Assembly: GCA_012839015.1 (NCBI GenBank)
Contig: DUOF01000135.1
Coordinates: forward strand, 1 to 11,320
Direction of reading: 5' to 3'
From: a bacterium
GTDB lineage: Bacteria; Bacillota_I; Bacilli_A; RFN20; DUOF01
DNA: 11,320 bases
In this document: piece after piece, positions 4,571 to 11,205 of the stretch
Numbering within the stretch: position 1 is the first letter of the stretch
Layout of the letters: every line of letters starts with the position of its first letter
Notes under the pieces: generated by a model
Seen by the model: the letters and a program-made list of their open reading frames with translations, nothing else
Told to the model about the DNA's origin: nothing
The model's database searches: none
Made by a program: the position numbers and the translations under genes

Positions 4571-6910
4571 ATGGGTATATTAAATACGACTAAATTAAAA
4601 CAAGATGGTTTATATATCAAATTTGTTGATAAACCTACTGAAGAAGAAAAGAAAATTGCTATCAAGCAAAATCCTAATTGTGTTAAATACATTGAGGAAC
4701 TTAGTGATGAGCTTCAGGTTTTAGCTGTCAAAAAGAATCCGTTTGTTATCGCCGAAATCAAAGACCCTTGTTTAGAGGCTCAAGAAATTGCGATAAGTCA
4801 AATGCCAACATTAATTTCATATATCCAAAATCCACATGAAAAGATACAAAAAATGGTCCTAGATGTGAACCCTTCCTATTTTGCTAAGATTAGTAACCCT
4901 AGTCCTAGCGTTACTAATGAAATACTAAGTAGAGATGGTTTGTTCCTAGAATACATTGAAAACCAATCAGAGTTGCTAGTAACTACCGCGGTCAAAGAAA
5001 ATCCAGACGCAATCAAGTTTACCAGTATTAGGACCCCTTTCTTACAACAAGTTATTGCTACTTTAAAACCAGAAAATCTAAAATATTTCGATAATGTAGA
5101 ACCACATATTGAAATGTTTGTAATAAAAGAAGATCCTAGTATGATTAAGTATCTTAATAATCCTAGCCCACAGGTTGTATTTGAAGCCTTAGAAAAGGAT
5201 GGGTTGTTATTAGAATATATTAAAAATCCTAGTGAGGAACAAAAATTTGCAGCCCTTAACAATAATGGTCTAGCCCTTAAATTTATTGAATCTCCTAGTG
5301 AAGAGATGATCAGGACTGCCGTTAAGAATAATGGTATGGCACTTGAATTTGTTGACAACCCTGATGAAAAATTGATAAAACTTGGACTTTTTAGCAACCC
5401 TGAATCCTTTAAGTTCATCAAAGAACCAACCGAAGAACAAATTCAATTTGCAGTTAAGAATTATCCTCTAAACCTGCAATATATTGATAAACCATGTGAT
5501 GAATTAATTACTATGGCACTTAAGAATGATGGTCTAGCTATTAAGTTTGTTGATAAACCTAACAATAAACAAAAAACTGACGCTGTCAGTAGTAATGGTA
5601 TGGCGCTTGAATTTATAAAAAAACCTAACTCAGACATAATCCATGCTGCACTTCAAAATAATGGTTATGCAATACAATTTTTAAGTGAGGAAGGAAAGGA
5701 TAATGAGAAATTTAAAGAAGCTGCTCTAACACAAAACCCACTTGCTTTTCAATACTTGAAAACATTTGGGACCAAATACTGTGACCAAGCAATTAAAATT
5801 CAACCAAGCCTAATAGGTAATATAGGTGATCCTTATGAACATCAAATGCTAGATGCAGTTACTAGGGACGGACTAGCTCTTCAATATATAAAAAAATCAT
5901 CCCTTAATGACAAGGTTATCTTTGCTGCAGTTAATCAAAATGGTGCAGCAATTAAATTTGTTAAAGATCCTAGTGAGGATTTAATAAATACTGCTCTAGT
6001 AACGTACGCTCCAGCCTACAAGTACTTTGATAATCCTAATAAAGATGATCTTAGAAACGCTATTGTTGTTAATGGTGAGGTTATTCGTTATGCTCCAGAC
6101 CCTAGCAAAGAGTTACAAGAGATAGCGGTCAAATCTAACGGTCTAGCGCTAGCTTTTATTGAAAATCCTAGTAAGAAAATGCAACTAGATGCTATCAAGG
6201 AAAATGGTTGTGCGATAAAGTATGTTAAAAATCCTACTAGTGCTATGAAAACCCTAGCGGTAAAAAGTAATCCTAGTGCTATCAAATACATTGATAAACC
6301 TACCGGTGCACTACTAGCAAGAGCAATAAAAGAAGACATTAATTTAGTAAAAGAATTAGGACCTCTACCAGAGAGTGTTCAAATGATCGCTCTTAAGAAG
6401 GATGTTACAATGATTGAACATCTTAAACAGGTTGGTGAAAAAGCTCAACAATATGCTGTTAAAACAATCATTAAGGATTCCCATCTTTATTCCGGATTAC
6501 CTTCAAAATTATTGTCTATAATTAAAGATTCTACTAAAAATATAAACCAAATGGTACTTAGCCACTACGGCATGAACATTAAATACTTAAAGAATCCTAG
6601 CCAAAAGGAACAAATCGCTGCAGTTGCTAGAAACCCAGAAAATATAGTCTATATTGCTAACCCTACCGAAAAGACACAAATAAGGGCGGTTAGTGACTTG
6701 TCTAAGTCAATTATGTTTATTACCAATCCTTGCCCTAAAGCACAGATGATCGCCGTTAAGTCTAATCTGGATAATATTAAATATATTAATAATCCTACCG
6801 AGGCGGTACGACTTTACGTACTTAAGAAGAATATTGATTTAATTGATAGTATTAGAAACCCATCTCCTAAAGCATTTAGTTACTACAGGAAGAATACAAG
6901 ATCTAGATAA
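4571..6910 (+). CDS. 22-residue-repeat alpha-solenoid protein, copy 1
   Basis: This 779-residue protein consists almost wholly of about 33 copies of a 22-residue unit of the form (S/T)EE.(I/Q)..A(V/L)K.N(G/P).A(I/L)(K/E)(F/Y)(I/V).NP. Well-kept units include SEEMIRTAVKNNGMALEFVD and SKKMQLDAIKENGCAIKYVK. Each unit should make two short helices joined at the G/P turn, stacking into a superhelical rod. Residues 23-352 are in strict 22-residue register. A looser region runs from about 353 to 470, and a 55-residue irregular stretch lies at about 622-676. The C-terminus is SPKAFSYYRK plus a basic tail. There is no signal peptide, membrane helix or catalytic motif, so a cytosolic binding or scaffold role is inferred. 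The units resemble repeats of the DUF4116 kind, but I cannot confirm membership. ATG 4571 is chosen from the promoter and AAGGA site; an upstream TTG lies in the -35 box. Confidence 0.9.
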   Translation: MGILNTTKLKQDGLYIKFVDKPTEEEKKIAIKQNPNCVKYIEELSDELQVLAVKKNPFVIAEIKDPCLEAQEIAISQMPTLISYIQNPHEKIQKMVLDVNPSYFAKISNPSPSVTNEILSRDGLFLEYIENQSELLVTTAVKENPDAIKFTSIRTPFLQQVIATLKPENLKYFDNVEPHIEMFVIKEDPSMIKYLNNPSPQVVFEALEKDGLLLEYIKNPSEEQKFAALNNNGLALKFIESPSEEMIRTAVKNNGMALEFVDNPDEKLIKLGLFSNPESFKFIKEPTEEQIQFAVKNYPLNLQYIDKPCDELITMALKNDGLAIKFVDKPNNKQKTDAVSSNGMALEFIKKPNSDIIHAALQNNGYAIQFLSEEGKDNEKFKEAALTQNPLAFQYLKTFGTKYCDQAIKIQPSLIGNIGDPYEHQMLDAVTRDGLALQYIKKSSLNDKVIFAAVNQNGAAIKFVKDPSEDLINTALVTYAPAYKYFDNPNKDDLRNAIVVNGEVIRYAPDPSKELQEIAVKSNGLALAFIENPSKKMQLDAIKENGCAIKYVKNPTSAMKTLAVKSNPSAIKYIDKPTGALLARAIKEDINLVKELGPLPESVQMIALKKDVTMIEHLKQVGEKAQQYAVKTIIKDSHLYSGLPSKLLSIIKDSTKNINQMVLSHYGMNIKYLKNPSQKEQIAAVARNPENIVYIANPTEKTQIRAVSDLSKSIMFITNPCPKAQMIAVKSNLDNIKYINNPTEAVRLYVLKKNIDLIDSIRNPSPKAFSYYRKNTRSR

Positions 6911-6925
6911 AACTAGATCTTTTTT
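6898..6925 (+). terminator. Terminator with the stop codon in its loop
   Basis: AAGATCTAG (6898-6906), loop ATAAAA (6907-6912) and CTAGATCTT (6913-6921) make a 9-bp stem, followed by T to 6925. The TAA stop of the first solenoid gene (6908-6910) is within the loop, so the last codons encode half the stem. This isolates the two paralogs as separate transcription units. Confidence 0.85.
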
Positions 6926-6937
6926 AAAGTTTAGGTC

Positions 6938-6953
6938 TATTACCGCGATAATA
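6938..6953. promoter_or_regulatory. Imperfect palindrome upstream of second solenoid gene
   Basis: TATTACCGCGATAATA is a 16-base palindrome with a single mismatched pair, centred on CGCG, five bases before the -35 box of the second solenoid gene. The GC core is unusual for this AT-rich spacer. It is a candidate operator; copy 1 has nothing similar at this position. Confidence 0.35.
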
Positions 6954-6958
6954 TAAAA

Positions 6959-6987
6959 TTGACTTGCACAGCGATAACTCTTATAAT
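6959..6987 (+). promoter_or_regulatory. Promoter of second solenoid gene
   Basis: TTGACT (6959-6964), 17 bases, then TATAAT (6982-6987). The predicted start is near 6994, with AAGGA at 6996-7000, eight bases before ATG 7009. Boxes, spacing, ribosome site and the GGATTGATA before ATG are shared with copy 1, while much of the spacer between the boxes differs. Confidence 0.85.
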
Positions 6988-7008
6988 TTAATATGAAGGA
7001 TTGATAGA

Positions 7009-9351
7009 ATGATTGACGATAATATAACTAAGCTCGAACAAGATGGTCTATATATTAAATATATCGACAATCCTACTGAGAAAGAGAAACAAACTGCGAT
7101 TGAACAAAATGCTAATGCAGTTAAATATATTAAAGAGTTAAGCACTGACTTACAACTTTTAGCAGTGAGAAAAAATCCTCTAGTAATTAGTGAAATAAAT
7201 AACCCATGTATTGAAGCCCAAAGGGAGGCCATTAAAGAGATGCCCTCTTTAATTTCATATATTAAAAACCCCAGCGAGGAAATACAAGAGATAGTTATCA
7301 GGGATAATATAAATAATTTTATTTCTATTAGTAATCCCCATATTAATATAGCTAAGAAAGTTCTAAATGAGAACGGTTTACTTTTAGAATATATAGAGAA
7401 TAAGAGCGATGAGTTAGTAGAAATAGCGGTTAGACAAAACCCTAAGGCAATTAAGTTTACTAATAAGAGGTACCCCTTCTTACAACAACTTGTGGCAAAT
7501 GCTGATCATGAGTGTCTTAAATACTTTGACACCCTAGAACCTTATATTGAACACTTTGTAATTCAAGATAACCCAGAATCCATAAAATACTTTAATAATC
7601 CCCATGAAGAGACTATCTTCGAGGCATTAGAAAAAGATGGATTACTACTTCAATACATTAAAAATCCAAGTGAAGAACAAAAGTTTACTGCCCTTAATAG
7701 TAACGGGCTAGCTCTTCAATTCATTGAAGAACCTACTGATAATATGATTAGGACGGCATTAAAGAATAACGGTCTAGCGCTTGAATTTGTTGATAATCCA
7801 AGCGATAAGTTAATCAACTTAGCACTTATTAGCAATGCTAAATGTTTTAAATTTATTAAAAATCCTACCGAGAAACAAATTCAAATTGCAGTGAGGAATT
7901 ATCCTCCTAATCTTGCGTATGTTGAAAACCCGATTGATGAGTTAGTTAATCTGGCCCTCGCAAATGATGGAATTGCCCTAGAATTTGCTAAAAACGCTAA
8001 TTATGACCAACAATACATGGCTCTAACTAACAATGGTTATGCTATTCAGTTCATAGATGATCCAAATTCTAGTCTAATCAATCGAGCACTTATGACAAAT
8101 CCCGATGCAATCCAGTTTCTAGATGAAAAATATATCGATAACGAGTCTGTTAATGCCATTGCATTAATGGGAGACCCTCTAGTAATTCGCTACCTTAACA
8201 GATTCCCAGAAAGTGATGCTAACAAAGCAATTGAAATAGATCCTTCTTACATACGTTATATTAAAAACCCTAGTGAATTTCAAATGCTGCAAGCAGTCTA
8301 TAAAGACGGCCTAGTACTTGAGTATATAAAAGAGTATGCAACTGAAGATGTCATTAAAAATGCTGTTTATCAAAATGGTGAAGCCATTAAGTACGTTGAT
8401 GACCTAAATGAACAGTTAATCCATGATGCTATAAAGACTTATGCACCTGCCTTTAAACTTCTTGATAATTGGGATAATAAACAAACCTACACTGGTGTTA
8501 TATTAAATGGGGAGACAATTCGCTATATTATAGATCCTAGTGAAACCTTAAAGGAAACTGCCGTTATGTCTAATGGAATGTCTCTAGCCTATATTAAAAA
8601 CCCTAGTAAGAAGTTACAACTAGAAGCTCTTAAAGAAAATGGCTGCGCCATTAAATATATTCCTAATCCTACTAGTGCTATGAAGAAACTAGCGGTAGAA
8701 AGTAATCCTGCTGCTATTAAATACATTAAGGATCCTGGTTCTAAATTACTTATAAGTGCTATAAAACAAGATCCAAAACTTGTAGGGGAACTAGGAGTAC
8801 TTCCTTACAACATTCAAATGATCGCTGTTAAGAGTGATCCTAGGTTAATTGAACACATTAAAAAACCAACTGAGAGAGTTCAACTAGCAGCTTGTAAAGC
8901 AATTATAAAGAACCGTGATAATTATCCTTTCGATCTACCCTTTAGATTAACAGAGATTATTGATAACCCTACATCTAATATAAATATAATGTTAATTTCT
9001 AACTATCCTAGAAATATTAAATTTCTTAAAAACCCTAGTCCAAGGGAACAAATGGCAGCAGTATCAAACTCTTTCCCGGGTATGGTTAAGTATATCGCTA
9101 ATCCTAGCGAAAAAATCCAAATAAAGGCCGTTACTACCAAGCCTGATTCCATTAAGTTTATTTGTAATCCGTGCCCTAAAGCTCAAAAAATCGCTGTTAA
9201 AGAGGATTATAAGCTTATTAAGCACATCAATAACCCTACTGAAGCGGTCCAATTCTATGTACTTAAGAAGGATATTAATCTTATTGATGAAATTAGAAAC
9301 CCTTCTCCTAGAATATTTAGTTACTATAGAAAGAAAACTATGTCTAGATAA
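7009..9351 (+). CDS. 22-residue-repeat alpha-solenoid protein, copy 2
   Basis: This 780-residue paralog of the preceding gene is collinear with it from end to end. By eye about half of the residues are identical, and there is only a residue or so of length difference. It has the same 22-residue unit; clear examples are NMIRTALKNNGLALEFVDNP and KLQLEALKENGCAIKYIPNP. The looser regions fall at the same places: about 350-470, and near 623-677, where DNYPFDLPFRLTEI replaces the same irregular stretch in copy 1. The ends also correspond: TKLEQDGLYIKYIDNP near the start, FSYYRKKTMSR at the end. No signal peptide, membrane helix or catalytic motif. Because register breaks are shared, repeat expansion came before gene duplication. 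The two proteins may bind different partners, pair with each other, or be dosage copies; the sequence does not say which. It has its own promoter and a bidirectional terminator. Confidence 0.9.
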   Translation: MIDDNITKLEQDGLYIKYIDNPTEKEKQTAIEQNANAVKYIKELSTDLQLLAVRKNPLVISEINNPCIEAQREAIKEMPSLISYIKNPSEEIQEIVIRDNINNFISISNPHINIAKKVLNENGLLLEYIENKSDELVEIAVRQNPKAIKFTNKRYPFLQQLVANADHECLKYFDTLEPYIEHFVIQDNPESIKYFNNPHEETIFEALEKDGLLLQYIKNPSEEQKFTALNSNGLALQFIEEPTDNMIRTALKNNGLALEFVDNPSDKLINLALISNAKCFKFIKNPTEKQIQIAVRNYPPNLAYVENPIDELVNLALANDGIALEFAKNANYDQQYMALTNNGYAIQFIDDPNSSLINRALMTNPDAIQFLDEKYIDNESVNAIALMGDPLVIRYLNRFPESDANKAIEIDPSYIRYIKNPSEFQMLQAVYKDGLVLEYIKEYATEDVIKNAVYQNGEAIKYVDDLNEQLIHDAIKTYAPAFKLLDNWDNKQTYTGVILNGETIRYIIDPSETLKETAVMSNGMSLAYIKNPSKKLQLEALKENGCAIKYIPNPTSAMKKLAVESNPAAIKYIKDPGSKLLISAIKQDPKLVGELGVLPYNIQMIAVKSDPRLIEHIKKPTERVQLAACKAIIKNRDNYPFDLPFRLTEIIDNPTSNINIMLISNYPRNIKFLKNPSPREQMAAVSNSFPGMVKYIANPSEKIQIKAVTTKPDSIKFICNPCPKAQKIAVKEDYKLIKHINNPTEAVQFYVLKKDINLIDEIRNPSPRIFSYYRKKTMSR

Positions 9352-9354
9352 ACT

Positions 9355-9377
9355 AAAAAAGCCTCATAGGCTTTTTT
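9355..9377. terminator. Bidirectional terminator between convergent genes
   Basis: AAAAAAGCCT (9355-9364), loop CAT and AGGCTTTTTT (9368-9377) form a 10-bp stem with an A run on one side and a T run on the other, so it works in both directions. It sits between the end of the second solenoid gene (9351) and the end of the opposing gene (9381). Confidence 0.9.
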
Positions 9378-9380
9378 AAG

Positions 9381-9872
9381 TTATACTAATATCTTAATAA
9401 ACAGTTCCTGATTATTAAAGGCGAGATAGATAATAAAGTAATCAACCTTATCCTTGTCATATAGGTTGAAAGCTCCACCTGCTAAGACATTATCAGATGG
9501 GTCTAACTCGGCAGCTTCTTTGACATCAAAGGTATAACCCTTGTTGTTAATGATTCCAAAACTATTCGGAGTCATTTTTATTTTATCTTCTTTCTTAACA
9601 CTACTATCTAAGATCATTATTTTAACATTTTCAAGTCTTTGTTTAGCATCGACAAAGCTAATACTATATTGATATTTATCACCAACTTTTTTAGGTGCTG
9701 GTATTAAAATATCAATTACTCCAGCTTCTTCTAAAAACTCTTCCCTATTAATTAGCATTTCATAATACTTAGCATATTCCTTGTCTACACTGTTTCTATC
9801 ATGAAAGAAAATTAAGTACATCCCTACAAGAACTACAAAAGTTATTATTATTGTTAAATATCTTTTAAGCAT
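9381..9872 (-). CDS. Membrane-anchored hypothetical protein
   Basis: This 163-residue protein starts MLKRYLTIIITFVVLVGMYL. Basic residues 3-4 followed by one hydrophobic helix at about 5-23 indicate an N-terminal anchor with the body outside the cell, or less likely an uncleaved signal peptide. There is no lipobox cysteine. The remaining 140 residues are soluble-looking, with alternating strands (YQYSISFVDA, VKIMILDSSV, YFIIYLAFNN, ELFIKILV) suggesting a small beta-rich domain, and GGAFNLYDKDKVD before the end. The ATG follows GGTGAT by 4 bases. It starts 28 bases after the Cse60-like gene stops, with a -10 box of its own in between, and ends at the bidirectional terminator. I do not recognise the family. 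The neighbouring BofA-like membrane protein makes an envelope role plausible. Confidence 0.75.
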   Translation of the reverse strand: MLKRYLTIIITFVVLVGMYLIFFHDRNSVDKEYAKYYEMLINREEFLEEAGVIDILIPAPKKVGDKYQYSISFVDAKQRLENVKIMILDSSVKKEDKIKMTPNSFGIINNKGYTFDVKEAAELDPSDNVLAGGAFNLYDKDKVDYFIIYLAFNNQELFIKILV

Positions 9873-9888
9873 TTAAATCACCAACTAA

Positions 9889-9897
9889 ATATTAGCA
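9889..9897 (-). promoter_or_regulatory. Extended -10 box for the anchored hypothetical gene
   Basis: The - strand reads TATGCTAATAT, with TAATAT at 9889-9894 preceded by TGC. This is one base different from the boxes of trmB and the Ham1-like gene. No good -35 is seen. The predicted start near 9882 coincides with the GGTGAT ribosome site at 9877-9882. Confidence 0.45.
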
Positions 9898-9900
9898 TAG

Positions 9901-10086
9901 TTACTGAGTTTTATAAATAATAAGCGCACTAAAACAAAATATTTGCTCCTTATCAATTAAGGAGACAACCCCGACACTAAACTTAATATCAATAAAGTCT
10001 TCTTCCTTGATTGTCTTTAAGAAATCATTTACTTTATCTTGTAGATCTAATTCATGGTTCTCATCAAATGTTTTTACTTTTATCAT
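9901..10086 (-). CDS. Cse60-family small protein
   Basis: This 61-residue protein begins MIKVKTFDENHELDLQDKVN and continues with EEDFIDIKFSVGV and EQIFCFSALIIYKTQ. The spacing MIKVK.FDE.HE.DLE..(I/V)N.FL, then IDIK(Y/F)SV, then EQI(Y/F)CFSA..IY is the pattern I associate with Bacillus subtilis Cse60, a 60-residue sporulation protein whose gene is read by sigma-E. Its biochemical role is unknown, and relatives occur outside spore formers and in phages. The start is ATG 10086 with GGTGAT (10091-10096) 4 bases upstream; an in-frame upstream extension of 13 hydrophobic residues has no ribosome site and crosses the predicted promoter. It stands next to a BofA-family gene, also from the sporulation repertoire. 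The match is from memory of the family. Confidence 0.7.
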   Translation of the reverse strand: MIKVKTFDENHELDLQDKVNDFLKTIKEEDFIDIKFSVGVVSLIDKEQIFCFSALIIYKTQ

Positions 10087-10090
10087 TATA

Positions 10091-10125
10091 ATCACCATTA
10101 ATATAATAGAAAAAAGTAATGTCAA
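10091..10125 (-). promoter_or_regulatory. Cse60-like gene promoter and ribosome site
   Basis: On the - strand a consensus TTGACA (10120-10125) is followed 16 bases later by TATTAA (10098-10103), a mediocre -10, and then GGTGAT (10091-10096) 4 bases before ATG 10086. Other -10 registers in the AT-rich stretch are possible. No clear terminator separates this from the BofA-like gene, so read-through is also likely. Confidence 0.4.
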
Positions 10126-10138
10126 AAAAAGGGGAACT

Positions 10139-10387
10139 TTAGATAAGACTTATTATCCAAATTACTATTACTGCCGGTAAACCAAATAAACCAGTAAGAA
10201 AGGCGGTCAATAAACTGACTTGGAGATTAACCCCTGGTAAGTAATTGAGTATTATTAAAAGTAATCCTCCTAGGGCAGTATTAATAATTATCTTTGAAAT
10301 ATTCTTTTTATTTACTTTAAGTAATCTAAAAATGGTTAAAATAAAAATTGCTGCGATTACATACAGCAATATCTTTTCTAGTAGCAT
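10139..10387 (-). CDS. BofA-family membrane protein
   Basis: This 82-residue protein is close to the 87 residues of Bacillus subtilis BofA. It has hydrophobic segments at about 5-22, 33-50 and 55-80. The second half carries the family pattern: K-(I/L)-(I/L)-N..(L/I)G (32-40), (L/I)LN.L.G(V/I) (46-53), then LLTAFLTGLFGLPAVIV (59-75), which matches the NLLTA..(V/A)GLLG(V/I)PG core, with PA in place of the usual PG. In spore formers BofA sits in the outer forespore membrane and, with SpoIVFA, holds back the SpoIVFB protease that activates pro-sigma-K. No such partners are in this window, so only family membership is claimed. ATG 10387 follows GGTGAT (10391-10396) by 3 bases. It lies 40 bases after the DapF-like gene. 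Confidence 0.75.
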   Translation of the reverse strand: MLLEKILLYVIAAIFILTIFRLLKVNKKNISKIIINTALGGLLLIILNYLPGVNLQVSLLTAFLTGLFGLPAVIVIWIISLI

Positions 10388-10415
10388 CTAATCACCAAGT
10401 TTATTATTTACTTAT

Positions 10416-10424
10416 TTTATAACA
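10416..10424 (-). promoter_or_regulatory. Extended -10 box for the BofA-like gene
   Basis: The - strand reads TTGTTATAAAAT; TATAAA (10416-10421) is preceded by TGT. The predicted start near 10409 gives a leader of about 22 bases. No -35 of quality is seen, and the gene may also be read from upstream. Confidence 0.45.
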
Positions 10425-10427
10425 ATA

Positions 10428-11153
10428 TTAAAATTCACCTTTAAAGACTAACTTAGGTTTACCTTTTAGGTAAACATTATCTAAAGCATCAATTCTAACT
10501 ATACTACTTCCACCTGTAAACTCACATTCAACACTAGAGTCTAATAAACCCTCATTGTAGAGAAAATAGACTGCAGAAGCTGCACTGCTGCCGCATGAGA
10601 GCATCTCACCAATACCATGCTTATCTACCTTTAGTCTAATCTTACTAGCATTTACTATTTCTACTATGACTACATTATCTTCACTATCTTTTCTAACCTC
10701 TTTGACAAAGCCTTCAAAATCGGTTTTATCAATGTTTTCTACAATTCTAATAATATGGTTATTACCTAGATTAATAATATTAAAGAGATGATTCTTTTCT
10801 ATTTGGTTAACCTTCTTAGGTTTACCTAGTTTTACTTCAGATAAATCTTTTTCAAAAGTAAGGTCATGAGACAAGTAGTCACTTTTAATAATAAAACCTT
10901 TAGAATTAGTCCTTATCATCTTTAAGAATTCTCCAACACAAAGTAATCCGTTCCCGCTTACTAGAGATAGACTTCCGTCTTTATTATAAACCTTAATAAC
11001 TGCATCATATTCTTCACTCTGACTCATGGTTATAAGAGAGTCTGCACTTGCACCATAACTATCTTTACAGTATTCACTTATAAGATATTGTTTTATCTCA
11101 TAAGGAGTAAGTAAGAAAGTATTACCGTTTAAAATAAACTTAAAAAACTTCAT
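10428..11153 (-). CDS. DapF-family epimerase-like protein lacking one catalytic cysteine
   Basis: This 241-residue protein is shorter than typical DapF (about 275). Family landmarks appear in order: FKFILNGNTF (4-13, cf. F.K..G.GNDF), VYNKDGS..LVSGNGLLC (55-72), NLGNNHIIRIV (128-138, cf. V.GNPH.V), NVVIVEIV (160-167), HGIGEMLSCGSSAASAV (179-195, cf. RG.GET.ACGTGA.A) and LKGKPKLVFKGEF at the end. DapF interconverts LL- and meso-diaminopimelate with two cysteines, one per half. Here the first, in the MCGNG motif, is S66 (VSGNG), while the second, C187, is kept. ERG.GET is altered to KHGIGEM and the GIGADG motif to GASADS. The fold is very likely kept, but two-base epimerisation of diaminopimelate is doubtful. 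A related amino-acid racemase, a one-base reaction or a non-catalytic role is possible. ATG 11153 follows GGTGAT (11157-11162) by 3 bases. Confidence 0.75.
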   Translation of the reverse strand: MKFFKFILNGNTFLLTPYEIKQYLISEYCKDSYGASADSLITMSQSEEYDAVIKVYNKDGSLSLVSGNGLLCVGEFLKMIRTNSKGFIIKSDYLSHDLTFEKDLSEVKLGKPKKVNQIEKNHLFNIINLGNNHIIRIVENIDKTDFEGFVKEVRKDSEDNVVIVEIVNASKIRLKVDKHGIGEMLSCGSSAASAVYFLYNEGLLDSSVECEFTGGSSIVRIDALDNVYLKGKPKLVFKGEF

Positions 11154-11168
11154 AATATCACCTAGTTA

Positions 11169-11174
11169 ATAATA
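11169..11174 (-). promoter_or_regulatory. Possible -10 box for the DapF-like gene
   Basis: TATTAT on the - strand lies where the pattern of neighbouring genes predicts a -10, giving a leader of about 9 bases starting at GGTGAT. There is no TG extension and only AGCATT at 17 bases, so this is weak. Confidence 0.3.
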
Positions 11175-11205
11175 TGAAATAAATCATTTTTAATGCTTAT
11201 AACCC

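Larger units (their letters stand above)
4520..9351 (+). repeat. Tandem gene duplication including promoter
   Basis: Two units, 4520-6910 and 6959-9351, each hold a TTGACT-17-TATAAT promoter, an AAGGATTGATA ribosome-site region and a solenoid gene of about 780 codons. The duplication carried its promoter along. The terminators differ (a 9-bp stem with a six-base loop, against a 10-bp stem with a three-base loop) and were probably acquired or kept separately. No insertion sequence or flanking direct repeat is visible. Confidence 0.8.

Noticed and set aside
4876..5421. Long open frame on the - strand inside the first solenoid gene (also 6088-6339, 6981-7232 and 9064-9252)
   Set aside because: These are antisense shadows of the 22-residue repeats. 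They have no ribosome site, their composition mirrors the repeat codons, and the one at 6981-7232 runs over the promoter of copy 2.
4571..9351. Repeats as a CRISPR array or DNA satellite
   Set aside because: The 66-base periodicity exists at the protein level only; DNA units differ widely through synonymous and non-synonymous changes, and the frame is open throughout.
4571..9351. Solenoid genes as leucine-rich-variant (LRV) or HEAT repeats
   Set aside because: Unit length (22) and the NG.A(L/I)(K/E)(Y/F)(I/V).NP pattern do not match the 24-residue LRV or the longer HEAT consensus well enough; left as unassigned, with DUF4116-like repeats as the nearest resemblance.
11163..11205. A riboswitch or leader RNA upstream of the DapF-like gene or nadD
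   Set aside because: The space between the two start codons is only about 100 bases, is AT-rich, and shows no conserved fold; both leaders are predicted to be very short.
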